Assembly: GCF_965218915.1 (NCBI RefSeq)
Contig: NZ_OZ244708.1
Coordinates: 1,302,001-1,366,000 of the forward strand
Direction of reading: 5' to 3'
Source: Novosphingopyxis sp965218915
GTDB taxonomy: Bacteria > Pseudomonadota > Alphaproteobacteria > Sphingomonadales > Sphingomonadaceae
Length of the DNA stretch: 64,000 bases
The notes beneath the pieces are model-generated. The model was given only the letters and a program-made list of their open reading frames with translations. It was not told the DNA's origin and ran no database searches. Every line of letters starts with the position of its first letter. Position 1 is the stretch's first letter. Positions 55,407 through 64,000 of this stretch are shown here, one piece after another. The position numbers were made by a program, and so were the translations under genes.

Positions 55407-56690
55407 TTATTCCGCGGCTTCGGCGAACTGATCGGCCTCGGTCGATTCGGCCAGCGCCGTGGTCGAGCTGGTGCCGCCGGTGAGAGCGTTCGCCACCATG
55501 TCGAAATAGCCGGTGCCGACTTCGCGCTGGTGGCGGGTGGCGGTGTAGCCGTGTTGCTCGGCGCCGAATTCGGCCTGCTGCAGTTCCGAATAGGCGGCCA
55601 TGCCGCGGTCCTTGTAGCCGCGGGCCAGCTCGAACATGCCGTAATTGAGCTGGTGGAAACCGGCCAGGGTGACGAACTGGAACTTGTACCCCATCGCGCC
55701 GAGCTCGCGCTGATATTTGGCGATGGTGTCCTTGTCCAGATTGGCTTCCCAGTTGAAGCTGGGCGAGCAGTTATAGGCCAGCATCTTGTTCGGATATTCG
55801 CGTTTGATCGCTTCGGCGAAGCGGCGGGCGTCGTCCAGATTGGGCTTGGACGTTTCCCACCACAACAGATCGGCATGGGCGGCAAAGGCGAGGCCGCGCT
55901 TGATGCAATGATCGACGCCGGTGCCGTCCTTCAGGCGGAAGAAGCCTTCGGGCGTGCGCTCGCCGGTGATGAACTCATGGTCGCGCTCGTCGATATCGCT
56001 GGTGAGCAGCTTGGCGCTTTCGGCATCGGTGCGCGCGCAGATGACGGTGGGCACGCCCATGACGTCGGCGGCCAGGCGCGCGGCATCCAGGTTGCGGATA
56101 TGCGCCTGCGTCGGGATCAGCACCTTGCCGCCCAGATGGCCGCATTTCTTTTCGCTTGCGAGCTGGTCCTCGTAATGCACGCCCGCCGCACCGGCCGCAA
56201 TATAGGCCTTCATGATCTCGAAGCAGTTGAGCGGGCCGCCGAAACCGGCCTCCGCGTCGGCGACGATCGGCGCGAACCAGTCGCGTTGGCTACCGCCTTC
56301 GCTATGTTCGATCTGGTCGGCGCGCTGCAGCGCATTGTTGATCTTGCGGGCGAGCTCCGGCCCGGCATTGGCGGGATAGAGCGATTGGTCGGGATACATC
56401 GCGCCCGCGGTGTTGGCGTCCGCCGCGACCTGCCAGCCGGACAGATAGATCGCCTTCAAGCCCGCGCGCACCATCTGCATCGCCTGATTGCCGGACATGG
56501 CGCCCAGCGCGTTGATATAATCCTCACTCTTGAGCAGCTTCCACAGCGTGGCCGCGCCGCGCTTGGCCAGCGTATTCTCGACCAGCACCGACCCGCGCAG
56601 CTTCTGCACGTCCTCGGGGCTGTAGGGGCGCTCGATCCCGTCGAAGCGACCCTCGGGCAGGTCTGTGAACAGCGCGTTGAAATCGGTCAT
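55407..56690 (-). CDS. aceA: Isocitrate lyase
   Basis: It splits isocitrate to glyoxylate and succinate in the glyoxylate bypass. The 427-residue protein has the catalytic KKCGHLGGKVL (near residues 179-189), YLSGWQVAADANTAGAMYPD, CARTDAESAKLLTSDIDERD and LAYNCSPSFNWEANL. AAAGGAAAT precedes the ATG. It is divergent from an ScfR/RamB-type regulator. No malate synthase gene is in the window. Confidence 0.96.
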   Translation of the reverse strand: MTDFNALFTDLPEGRFDGIERPYSPEDVQKLRGSVLVENTLAKRGAATLWKLLKSEDYINALGAMSGNQAMQMVRAGLKAIYLSGWQVAADANTAGAMYPDQSLYPANAGPELARKINNALQRADQIEHSEGGSQRDWFAPIVADAEAGFGGPLNCFEIMKAYIAAGAAGVHYEDQLASEKKCGHLGGKVLIPTQAHIRNLDAARLAADVMGVPTVICARTDAESAKLLTSDIDERDHEFITGERTPEGFFRLKDGTGVDHCIKRGLAFAAHADLLWWETSKPNLDDARRFAEAIKREYPNKMLAYNCSPSFNWEANLDKDTIAKYQRELGAMGYKFQFVTLAGFHQLNYGMFELARGYKDRGMAAYSELQQAEFGAEQHGYTATRHQREVGTGYFDMVANALTGGTSSTTALAESTEADQFAEAAE

Positions 56691-56848
56691 GGGAATTTCC
56701 TTTGTGAATATGCCTAGACTGTAATCTCACCACGCCGAAAATCGAAAACAATTTACAGCTAATTTGGGTCAATGACATGCTAAATAGCTCTCCAATCGAT
56801 AAAGTAGTAAAATATTGACAAATCGGTATTTGTCGCACACCGCACGTC
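56691..56848. promoter_or_regulatory. Divergent control region of aceA and its presumed regulator
   Basis: This 158-bp AT-rich region must hold both promoters. A TAAAAT at 56808-56813 could be a -10 box toward the regulator. The clear feature is the inverted repeat at 56817-56834. Confidence 0.6.
56817..56834. promoter_or_regulatory. Inverted-repeat operator GACAAAT-N4-ATTTGTC
   Basis: A perfect 7-bp dyad with a CGGT spacer lies 15 bp before the regulator's ATG. Its position and symmetry suit an autoregulatory binding site for the adjacent HTH protein. Confidence 0.65.
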
Positions 56849-58240
56849 ATGGCCGATGCAAAGCTCTTCGCCGGACCCGCGATCCGCCGCTTGCGCCGCG
56901 AGCGCGACCTGACCCAGATCGCGCTGGCCGAGGGGCTCGATATCTCGGCCAGCTATCTCAACCTGATCGAACGCAACCAGCGTCCGCTGACCGCGCCCTT
57001 GCTGATGAAGCTGGCGGAGCGCTTCGATATCGCGCCGTCGGCCTTGCAGCGCGGCGAGCCGGGCGGCGGGGTCGATGCGCTGCGGCGGCGGCTGGCCGAT
57101 CCGCTGTTCGCCGAAATCGATGTCGACCGGCGAGAGATCGAGGATCTGCTGTCCTACGCCCCGTCAATGGCTGAAGCCTTTGCGCGGCTGTTCGATCAAG
57201 GACCGCGCGGTAACACCGCGGTGCCGGGCGGACAGGCAAACGCGACCGCCAAGGTTGCCGCCGAGGTGTCGCGTTGGCGCAACCATTTCGCCGATCTCGA
57301 TGTCGCGGCGGAGGAGCTGGCCGACGAATTGCGTTTGCAGGCCGCCGATCTCTATGCCGCGCTGGCCGAGCGTCTGCGCAGCCGTCACGAATTGTCGATC
57401 CGCATCCTGCCGTCGGATGTGCTGCCCGGGACGCTGCGGCGGCTCGATCTGCACGCGCGGCAATTGCAGCTGAGCGAATGGCTGGCACCGCAGGCGCGCA
57501 CTTTTCATGCGGCCTGCCAACTGGCGCTGCTCGAACAGGGCCGGGCGATCGAAAATCTGATAAAGGCCGCCGGGTTCGACGATCGCTCGGCCGATATCCT
57601 GTACCGGCGCCATCTGGTCGGTTATTTCGCCGCGGCGCTGATGATGCCCTATGGCCGCTTCCTGCGCGCCTGCGATGCCAGCGGCTATGACGTCCGGCTG
57701 CTCGAACGGCGCTTCGGCGCCAGTTTCGAGCAGGTTGCGCATCGCCTCACCACCTTGCAGCGGGTCGGACAGCGCGGGCTGCCCTTCTTCATGATGCGCA
57801 TCGACCGCGCCGGTATCGTTTCCAAGCGGTTTGCCGGCGGCAGCGAGTCGCCGCTGGCGCTGGCCGAGGGGCGCTGTCCCTTGTGGTCGGTCCACCGCGC
57901 CTTCGACCGGCCGGGCGATCTCATCGCGCAGCTGGTGACGCTGGAGGACGGTAGCGCCTGGTTCACGCTGTCCGGCGCGGTGCGCGGCAGGGCGCTCGAT
58001 GCTGATCGGCCCGATCCGGAATTCGCGCTGGTTTTTGGCCTCTCGGCCGAGTTGGCGCGACCGCTGCGCCATGCCCGCCCGGCCGATCTGACCGGCAATG
58101 TCGGCACGGCGATCGGGCTCGGCTGCACTATCTGTTACCGCACCGACTGCGCGCAGCGCTCGCAACCGCCACAGGGCCGGGTCCTGCGGTCCAACGTGCG
58201 AGAACGCAAGATCGTCGCTTTCGATTTCCTCGACGATTGA
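56849..58240 (+). CDS. XRE-type regulator of the ScfR/RamB family
   Basis: This 463-residue protein has an amino-terminal helix-turn-helix (IRRLRRERDLTQIALAEGLD with ASYLNLIERNQRPL), a central IrrE-like region and a carboxy-terminal short-chain-fatty-acyl regulator domain (DUF2083) ending GLGCTICYRTDCAQRSQPP, whose three cysteines are typical. Relatives such as RamB control isocitrate lyase and acetate use. Divergence from aceA supports the same role here. The regulatory signal (acyl-CoA or similar) is inferred. Confidence 0.9.
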   Translation: MADAKLFAGPAIRRLRRERDLTQIALAEGLDISASYLNLIERNQRPLTAPLLMKLAERFDIAPSALQRGEPGGGVDALRRRLADPLFAEIDVDRREIEDLLSYAPSMAEAFARLFDQGPRGNTAVPGGQANATAKVAAEVSRWRNHFADLDVAAEELADELRLQAADLYAALAERLRSRHELSIRILPSDVLPGTLRRLDLHARQLQLSEWLAPQARTFHAACQLALLEQGRAIENLIKAAGFDDRSADILYRRHLVGYFAAALMMPYGRFLRACDASGYDVRLLERRFGASFEQVAHRLTTLQRVGQRGLPFFMMRIDRAGIVSKRFAGGSESPLALAEGRCPLWSVHRAFDRPGDLIAQLVTLEDGSAWFTLSGAVRGRALDADRPDPEFALVFGLSAELARPLRHARPADLTGNVGTAIGLGCTICYRTDCAQRSQPPQGRVLRSNVRERKIVAFDFLDD

Positions 58241-58324
58241 GCCGGAAGACCCGAGAATTCCGCGGTGGAACCTTCCAAGGATGCGAAGGTTGTTGTGGAA
58301 GCGAAACTATTTAGGGTGATGATT

Positions 58325-58612
58325 ATGACCACTGAAGAACGACGTACCGAAAAGTTCGAAGACGGCTCGACGCACACCACCACGGTGATCGAGCGCGACG
58401 GCGTGGAGACTCGCCGCGGCGGCGGAAGCGGCATATTGATCGGTGCCATTTTACTGATCGCATTGGTCGTCGGCGGTTATTTTCTCATGCAGATGAGCAA
58501 CAGCAACGCGGCCAAGAACGACGCCGTCAGCTCAGCCGCAAGCGATGTCGGTGACGCTGCACAGAATGTCGGCGACGCGGCTCAGGACGCGGCCGATAAT
58601 TTAAGCAAATAG
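58325..58612 (+). CDS. Small membrane-anchored hypothetical protein
   Basis: This 95-residue protein has a charged amino terminus (MTTEERRTEKFEDGSTHTTT), one membrane helix (SGILIGAILLIALVVGGYFL) and an amphipathic Ala/Asp-rich tail with repeats of the form DVGDAAQNVGDAAQDAADN. It looks like a small tail-anchored or YtxH-like envelope protein. AGGG lies upstream of the ATG at 58325. Function unknown. Confidence 0.65.
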   Translation: MTTEERRTEKFEDGSTHTTTVIERDGVETRRGGGSGILIGAILLIALVVGGYFLMQMSNSNAAKNDAVSSAASDVGDAAQNVGDAAQDAADNLSK

Positions 58613-58742
58613 GCTTATCCGGGGCGGGCCAATGGGTCCGCCCCGAAGATGTCGGTGGTTTCGACGCCCGCTGTAAAGTTAACCGACATTTCACGCCTGG
58701 CGTATAACGCTGCCGGACCACAAGAAAGGTCGATCGGCATCC

Positions 58743-60131
58743 GTGGTCAGGTTGTTCAAACATTATGTGCCGCATGCGGTGCTGTTTCTGAGTCTCATCG
58801 ACTTCGTCCTGCTGATCGCGGCGGCGGAGATCGGCTGGGCGCTGCGCGCCCATCAAATCGGTATGGAACTCAGCCATATCGGCGATCGCGCGGCTTCTCT
58901 GTTCAGCTTTGGTCTCGCGCTCGAACTCGCCGCGGTGGGTGTCGGCGCTTATAGTCCGCAGGCTCTGCAATCGGTTCGCTTCGCCACCGCGCGCTGGCTG
59001 GTCGCGGTGTCGCTCGGCATCATCCTTCTCGCGATCCTGGCGTTCGCTTTTCCCGGCATAACGCTGTGGCGCTCGATCTCGCTCTACGCGATGGTCATTT
59101 CGTTCCTGCTGATCTTCACCAACCGCGTGCTGCTCAGCAGCCTGATCGGCGGCGAAGCGTTCAAGCGGCGCATGATCGTGCTCGGCGCGGGCAAGCGCGC
59201 CGATCGTATCCGCTTGCTCGAAGAACGCACCGGCAGCGGTTTCACCGTCGTCAGCTATATCGCGATGAGCGAGGGCGAACAGGTGGTCGAGGAAGCGATC
59301 GCCCGCGGCGCGATCAAGAATCTCAAGAAATTCGTGGTCAAGATGAATGCCAGCGAGGTGGTGCTGGCGCTGGAGGAGCGCCGCAACGCGTTGCCGCTCG
59401 ACGATCTCCTGCGCATCAAGACCACCGGCGTGCACGTCAACGATCTGTCGACCTTTTTGGAGCGCGAGACCGGCCGGGTCGATCTCGACAGCGTCAATCC
59501 GAGCTGGCTGATCTTTTCCGACGGCTTCTCCTCGGGCCGCCGGCTCTCGACCATCGCCAAGCGGGGCTTCGATGTGGCCGCGAGCGGCGCGCTGCTGTTG
59601 CTGACCGGCCCGCTGATCCTGCTGTTCGCATTGCTGGTGAAGCTGGAGAGCAAGGGCCCGGCCTTCTTCCGTCAGAGCCGTGTCGGCCTGTTTGGCGAAA
59701 GCTTCCAGATCCTTAAACTACGCTCGATGCGCAGCGATGCCGAGGTGGACGGCAAGGCGATCTGGGCGAGCGAGAACGATCCGCGCATCACCCGCATCGG
59801 CCGGCTGATCCGCAAGGTGCGCATCGACGAACTGCCCCAGGCGTGGAGCGTTTTGAAGGGCGAGATGAGCTTCGTCGGTCCGCGCCCCGAACGCCCCGAA
59901 TTCGTGTCCGAGCTGGAACGCGAAATGCCCTATTATGCCGAACGCCACATGGTGAAGCCGGGCATCACCGGCTGGGCGCAGATCAACTATCCCTATGGCG
60001 CCAGTGTCGAGGATGCCAGGCAAAAACTGGAATATGACCTGTATTACGCCAAGAATTATACGCCCTTCCTGGACCTGCTGATCCTGCTCCAGACGCTGCG
60101 CGTGGTGCTGTGGCCGGACGGCGCGCGGTGA
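58743..60131 (+). CDS. EpsB-type exopolysaccharide sugar transferase (polyprenyl glycosylphosphotransferase)
   Basis: It starts exopolysaccharide repeat units by moving a sugar-phosphate onto undecaprenyl phosphate. The 462-residue protein has four amino-terminal membrane helices, a nucleotide-binding-like middle (RRMIVLGAGKRADRIRLLEE), a fifth helix (AASGALLLLTGPLILLFALL) and the transferase core (FRQSRVGLFGESFQILKLRS, RIDELPQAWSVLKGEMSFVG, RHMVKPGITGWAQINYPYG). It starts with GTG. Its link to PrsK/PrsR marks it as the PEP-CTERM-associated EpsB type (TIGR03013). Confidence 0.93.
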   Translation: MVRLFKHYVPHAVLFLSLIDFVLLIAAAEIGWALRAHQIGMELSHIGDRAASLFSFGLALELAAVGVGAYSPQALQSVRFATARWLVAVSLGIILLAILAFAFPGITLWRSISLYAMVISFLLIFTNRVLLSSLIGGEAFKRRMIVLGAGKRADRIRLLEERTGSGFTVVSYIAMSEGEQVVEEAIARGAIKNLKKFVVKMNASEVVLALEERRNALPLDDLLRIKTTGVHVNDLSTFLERETGRVDLDSVNPSWLIFSDGFSSGRRLSTIAKRGFDVAASGALLLLTGPLILLFALLVKLESKGPAFFRQSRVGLFGESFQILKLRSMRSDAEVDGKAIWASENDPRITRIGRLIRKVRIDELPQAWSVLKGEMSFVGPRPERPEFVSELEREMPYYAERHMVKPGITGWAQINYPYGASVEDARQKLEYDLYYAKNYTPFLDLLILLQTLRVVLWPDGAR

Positions 60132-62149
60132 ACGATCTCGCCTTCTGGAGCGGGGGGCTATCCGCCTTCGCCTTTACCGCGCTGGCGATCTGGCTGCATC
60201 ATCGCGGTAAAGGGCGACGCGCGCCCGACAAGGCGCTGATTGCCGCATTGCTGCTGACCGCGAGCTGGAGCATTTCGGTCGCGCTCGCCGGACCCGCTTC
60301 GCTCGCCGCGTCGCTGGGCGAGACGCTGCGCAATCTGGGCTGGCTCGCCTTTCTCTACACGATCGTGCGCCGCACCGGCAAAGCCCCGGCCACGATCGGC
60401 GCGCTGATCGGCGTGCTGCTCTATGTCCTCATGGGTCTGGCGATCTGGGACCTCATTCGCGATCAGCCGATCGGCCCGCTGGAGGCGTCGCTGCGGATGC
60501 TGTTCGCGGTCGGTGCGCTGGTGCTGGTGCACAATCTCTATCATCTGGCGGGCGCTCGCAGGCAAAGCGGGATGGCGCTGGCGCTCGCGACTCTGGCGGC
60601 GATCTGGACCTATGATCTGGGGATGTATCTGTTCGCGATGCTGCCCGGCTATGGCCCCGGCCTGCTGCTGTCTGCGCGCGGCCTGGCGCTGGCGATGATG
60701 GCGCCCCTGCTCGCCTACGCCTTGCGCGACAGCGCGCGCTGGCGTTTCGCGCTGTCGCATCAGGCGGCGTTCCGTTTCGCCTCGATCGGCGTGATCGCTC
60801 TTTATTTGGGCGCGGCGATGCTGCTGGCGGCGGTCGTGGGCAAGCTGTCCGGGGCGGCGGGTCTGCTGATTATGTTCGTGATGTCGCTCGCCGCGCTGCC
60901 GGCGATCCCGTCCGACCGTTTGCGCGCCTCGATCAAGGTGCACATCGCCAAGCATTTCTTCCGCCACCGCTATGATTATCGCACCGAATGGATGCGCTTC
61001 GCCGATACGGTGGGCGCGCCCGGCGGCACCGATCTTGCAATGGGCGCGCGCGTGGCCAAGGCGCTCGCCGACGTGCTCGGCGCGCCCGAGGGCCTGTTGC
61101 TGCTGCGCTCCGGCGCCAACGGATTTTGCGCCGGGGGCCGCTGGAATTGGGATGGCGACATCCCCGGACCCTTCGCCGAAGCGGCGACCGCGTTGTTCGA
61201 GAGCAGCGGCTATATCGCCGATTGCGATGCGATCCGGGCGGGCGTCGACGGGCGGATCGAAGCCGATTGGCTGCCCGACGCGGTAACGCTGGAGGGGCGC
61301 ATCTTCGCGATCGTTCCGCTCGTCCATCTCGGCCGGCTGGTCGGGCTGGCGCTGCTCGGTCGTCCGCAGCAGGCGCGCTCGCTCGACTGGGAGGATTTCG
61401 ATATCCTGCGCGCCGCGGGGCGCCAGGCGGCGAGCTATCTGGCCGAGGCAGAGGGGCAGGCACGGCTGGTCGAAACGCGCCAGTTCGACGAGTTCAACCG
61501 CCGCTTCGCCTTTGTGATGCACGACATCAAGAATGTCGTCAGCCAGCTCGCCCTGCTCGCCCGCAATGCCGAGCGCCATGCCGAAAATCCCGAATTTCGC
61601 GCCGACATGATCGCCACGCTGAAAAGCTCTTCGGCCAAGATGCAGGATCTGCTCGCGCGGCTCGACGGCAAGGGCACCGCACCCGCCGCAGAGCTTCGCC
61701 CGATACTGCTGACCGAGATCGTCCGCGATCTGGTGCCCATCGCGGGCACCCGGCACCCGGTCGACCTCAGCGAAGTCGGACGCGGCCTGGCGGTGAGCGC
61801 CGACCCGGACCGGCTGCGCACCATCCTGACGCATCTGCTGCAGAACGCGGTCGATGCAAGTTCGGCGGGCTCGCCGATATGTTTTCGCAGCCATCTGGGC
61901 GGCGGACAGGTGCGGCTCGATCTGATCGACCGTGGCTGCGGCATGGACGAAGCGTTCATGAGCGAGGCGCTGTTCCGCCCGTTCCAGTCGAGCAAGGAAG
62001 GCGGCTTCGGCATCGGCGCCCATGAGGCGCGCACGCTGGCGCGCTCGATGGGCGGCGAGGTAACCGCGATCAGCCGTCCGGGCCATGGCTCGACCTTCAC
62101 GCTGTCGCTGCCGCTGGCCGACCACCATGCCCGAAAGGAAGCCGCCTGA
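60128..62149 (+). CDS. prsK: PEP-CTERM system histidine kinase PrsK
   Basis: This 673-residue sensor has eight or more membrane helices in its first 270 residues, a GAF-like middle (GAPEGLLLLRSGANGFCAGG; LGRLVGLALLGRPQQARSLD), a phosphoacceptor His465 in FVMHDIKNVVSQLALLARNA and an ATPase domain (LLQNAVDASSAG, FQSSKEGGFGIGAHEARTLA). The GTG at 60128 overlaps the stop of the sugar transferase. It pairs with PrsR immediately downstream to control exopolysaccharide/exosortase genes. Confidence 0.93.
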   Translation: MNDLAFWSGGLSAFAFTALAIWLHHRGKGRRAPDKALIAALLLTASWSISVALAGPASLAASLGETLRNLGWLAFLYTIVRRTGKAPATIGALIGVLLYVLMGLAIWDLIRDQPIGPLEASLRMLFAVGALVLVHNLYHLAGARRQSGMALALATLAAIWTYDLGMYLFAMLPGYGPGLLLSARGLALAMMAPLLAYALRDSARWRFALSHQAAFRFASIGVIALYLGAAMLLAAVVGKLSGAAGLLIMFVMSLAALPAIPSDRLRASIKVHIAKHFFRHRYDYRTEWMRFADTVGAPGGTDLAMGARVAKALADVLGAPEGLLLLRSGANGFCAGGRWNWDGDIPGPFAEAATALFESSGYIADCDAIRAGVDGRIEADWLPDAVTLEGRIFAIVPLVHLGRLVGLALLGRPQQARSLDWEDFDILRAAGRQAASYLAEAEGQARLVETRQFDEFNRRFAFVMHDIKNVVSQLALLARNAERHAENPEFRADMIATLKSSSAKMQDLLARLDGKGTAPAAELRPILLTEIVRDLVPIAGTRHPVDLSEVGRGLAVSADPDRLRTILTHLLQNAVDASSAGSPICFRSHLGGGQVRLDLIDRGCGMDEAFMSEALFRPFQSSKEGGFGIGAHEARTLARSMGGEVTAISRPGHGSTFTLSLPLADHHARKEAA

Positions 62150-63516
62150 TGGCCGAGCCCAAAGCCAAATTGCTCGTCATCGAGGACGACGAGGGGCTGC
62201 AGCGCCAGCTCAAATGGGCCTATGAGGATTGGGACGTGGTCGCCGCCGGCAACCGGGCGGAAGCGATCGCGCTGCTGCGTTCGGAAGAGCCGCAGGTGGC
62301 GACGCTAGATCTCGGCCTGCCGCCGGACCCGGACGGGACCAGCGAGGGCTTCGCCACCCTCGCCGAGATGCTGCGATTGAAGCCCGACCTCAAGGTCGTC
62401 GTCGCTTCCGGCCATGGCCGCCGCGAAAGCGCGCAGGCCGCGATCGCGGGCGGCGCGTGGGATTTTTATCAGAAGCCGATCGATATCGACGAGCTTCATC
62501 TGATCGTTCGCCGCGCCTTCCACGTGCGTGCGCTCGAACAGGAAAATCGGCGGCTCAGCGAAGCGGGAACGGCCGAGGGCGGGCCGTTCGGCGGGCTGAT
62601 GACCGCAGCGCCGGAAATGACCAAGACCCTGCGCACGCTCGAACGTGTTGCCGCCACGCAGGTGTCGGTGATGCTGCAGGGCGCCAGCGGCACCGGCAAG
62701 GAACTGCTCGCCAAGGGATTGCACGCCGCGAGCGACCGTGCGGACGGACCGTTCGTGGCGATCAACTGCGCCGCGATCCCCGAGACGCTGCTCGAGGCGG
62801 AACTGTTCGGCCATGAAAAAGGCGCGTTCACCGGCGCGGTCAAGACCGTCGAGGGCAAGATCGAGCTGGCCGGGGGCGGCACGCTGTTTCTGGACGAGGT
62901 CGGCGACATCCCGCTGGCGCTACAGGTCAAATTGCTGCGCTTCGTGCAGGAGCGGGTGATCGAGCGGGTGGGGGGACGCAAGGCGATCCCCGTCGATGTG
63001 CGCATCGTCACCGCCACGCACCGCGATCTGGCGGCAATGATCGCCGAGGAAAGCTTTCGCGAAGACCTCTATTATCGGCTCGCCGAGATCGTCGTCCCGA
63101 TCCCGACCCTGGCCGAACGCACCGGCGACGCCGCGCTGCTCGCCCGGCATTTCCTCGGCCGGTTCGCCGCCGAGATGAACCCGCGCGTGGCCGGTTTCGC
63201 GCCCGATGCGGTCGCCGCGCTGGAGGCGCATGCCTGGCCGGGCAATGTGCGCGAGCTGGAAAACCGCATGAAGCGCGCGGTGATCATGGCCGAGGGCAAG
63301 CGTGTCCGTGCCGCCGATCTCGACCTCGACGCGCCCGAAGCGGATGACGACCGGGACCTCATCAATCTGAAGACGGTGCGCGAAATCGCCGATCGCAAGG
63401 CGATCCGCCGCGCCATCGCGCGCACCGGGGGCAACATCTCGAACGCGGCCAAGCTGCTCGGCATCAGCCGCCCCACGCTTTACGATCTGCTGAAGCAATA
63501 TGAGCTGCAGGGCTGA
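62149..63516 (+). CDS. prsR: PEP-CTERM system sigma-54 response regulator PrsR
   Basis: This 455-residue NtrC-type activator has a receiver domain with Asp54 (VATLDLGLPPDPDG), an AAA+ domain with Walker A QGASGTGKELLAKGL (near residue 181), the sigma-54 contact loop KGAFTGAVK (about 224-232) and GGTLFLDEVGDIPL, and a Fis-type helix-turn-helix (ISNAAKLLGISRPTLYDLLK). The ATG shares one base with the prsK stop. It should activate sigma-54 promoters of PEP-CTERM genes. Confidence 0.94.
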   Translation: MAEPKAKLLVIEDDEGLQRQLKWAYEDWDVVAAGNRAEAIALLRSEEPQVATLDLGLPPDPDGTSEGFATLAEMLRLKPDLKVVVASGHGRRESAQAAIAGGAWDFYQKPIDIDELHLIVRRAFHVRALEQENRRLSEAGTAEGGPFGGLMTAAPEMTKTLRTLERVAATQVSVMLQGASGTGKELLAKGLHAASDRADGPFVAINCAAIPETLLEAELFGHEKGAFTGAVKTVEGKIELAGGGTLFLDEVGDIPLALQVKLLRFVQERVIERVGGRKAIPVDVRIVTATHRDLAAMIAEESFREDLYYRLAEIVVPIPTLAERTGDAALLARHFLGRFAAEMNPRVAGFAPDAVAALEAHAWPGNVRELENRMKRAVIMAEGKRVRAADLDLDAPEADDDRDLINLKTVREIADRKAIRRAIARTGGNISNAAKLLGISRPTLYDLLKQYELQG

Positions 63517-64000
63517 ACACCGGCCCCGCCGCGCCCTAGTCCTGTGGCTGGCGGCGCTCGGGCTGCTGGCCACGGGGCTACCGCTCGCCGCCGCGGACAA
63601 CGCGTCTGCGGCGCCGCCCGCCTTTGCCCGCGCGCAAAGCTTTGCCGATGCGCAGAATCACCGCGCCGCGCGCATCGAACTGATGAACGCCATCGAACAG
63701 GACCCGGACTGGGCGCCCGCGCATGTCGCGCTGGCGATCAGCGATCTGCGCCTGTTCGATCCGGTCGGCGCCGAGACGGAGCTGCACAAGGCGGCCAAGC
63801 TCGGCATCGAGGTCGGCGAATTGCGCCATTTGCTTGGCGAATCCTACTGGCTGCAGGGGCGTTACGATGATGCGCTGGCGCAGCTCGAAGCGGACGACGT
63901 GACGCCTGAACATCGCGCTTATGCCGCGCGTATCGCGGGCCGCGTCTATCTCGACAAAGGCGATATGGACGCCGCGCGCGCCGCGTTCGACAGGGCGCTG
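63500..64000 (+). CDS. TPR-repeat exported protein, PrsT-like (cut by the right edge)
   Basis: An open frame starts at the ATG at 63500, overlaps prsR by 17 bases and runs to the end of the window (167 codons). It has a signal-peptide-like segment (RALVLWLAALGLLATGLPLA then AAD) and tetratricopeptide repeats (RAQSFADAQNHRAARIELMN AIE; LGESYWLQGRYDDALAQLEA; RVYLDKGDMDAARAAFDRAL). A TPR protein follows prsR in PEP-CTERM loci (PrsT), which supports the assignment. The carboxy end is missing. Confidence 0.75.
   Translation, partial: MSCRAEHRPRRALVLWLAALGLLATGLPLAAADNASAAPPAFARAQSFADAQNHRAARIELMNAIEQDPDWAPAHVALAISDLRLFDPVGAETELHKAAKLGIEVGELRHLLGESYWLQGRYDDALAQLEADDVTPEHRAYAARIAGRVYLDKGDMDAARAAFDRAL

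Noticed and set aside
56815..56820. TTGACA as a -35 promoter box for the regulator
   Set aside because: The matching -10 position would fall almost on the start codon; the bases are better explained as part of the GACAAAT dyad.

Overview
The window is a 64 kb piece of a GC-rich (roughly 65 %) alphaproteobacterial chromosome, most likely from the order Sphingomonadales. This is judged from the rimP-nusA-ylxR-infB-rbfA order, the large TonB-dependent receptor, the short lipoproteins, the PEP-CTERM/EpsB-type exopolysaccharide genes and the many dispersed palindromic repeats typical of that group. Almost all of it is core genome. I see no insertion sequence, prophage, CRISPR array or plasmid gene. 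No database search was possible, so family names rest on motif recognition.

Layout. 0-4.4 kb, minus strand: purC, a large M16 peptidase, purS and the start of purQ. 4.6-7.7 kb, minus: kynureninase and two overlapping lipoprotein alpha/beta hydrolases. 7.8-8.8 kb: an AT-rich islet with one TylF-type methyltransferase. 9.1-13.7 kb: parC, then the convergent DUF1285-NUDIX-cca operon. 13.9-17.5 kb: two envelope proteins, tRNA-Gly(CCC), a Rieske/SRPBCC protein and a PQQ-type sugar dehydrogenase lipoprotein. 17.7-28.7 kb: the transcription/translation block rimP, nusA, ylxR, infB, rbfA, tdk, truB, rpsO, pnp. 28.7-34.5 kb: a GAF protein, bamD, recN, ligA. 34.7-40 kb: DUF2459, phhA, prmA, an SDR and a soluble chemoreceptor. 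40.2-42.9 kb: sdhC-sdhD-sdhA, with no sdhB after it. 42.9-49 kb: TonB receptor, LLM oxidoreductase, a ClpP-like protein and creD. 49.2-52.3 kb: zinc metallopeptidase, patatin and bdhA (polyhydroxybutyrate use). 52.6-58.6 kb: katG, isocitrate lyase and its divergent ScfR/RamB-type regulator. 58.7-64 kb: EpsB-type sugar transferase, PrsK, PrsR and the start of a TPR protein, that is, the regulatory end of a PEP-CTERM/exopolysaccharide locus that runs off the right edge.

The most notable signal is the behaviour of the palindromic repeats. At least five sequence families occupy gaps between genes, and the nusA-infB-pnp block is unusually rich in them. Two copies lie in frame inside indispensable genes: one in truB (pseudouridine synthase) and one in ligA (DNA ligase), where they are predicted to add proline/glycine-rich loops of about 49 and 34 residues. 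A third supplies the ribosome-binding site of ylxR. truB also lacks a normal in-frame start codon before its first conserved motif. Other points: an apparently domain-swapped Rieske oxygenase; a perfect inverted repeat between aceA and its presumed regulator; two 12-bp direct repeats exactly 21 bp apart in front of creD; and a minus-strand intrinsic terminator in a 0.7-kb gene-free gap, suggesting an unannotated small transcript.
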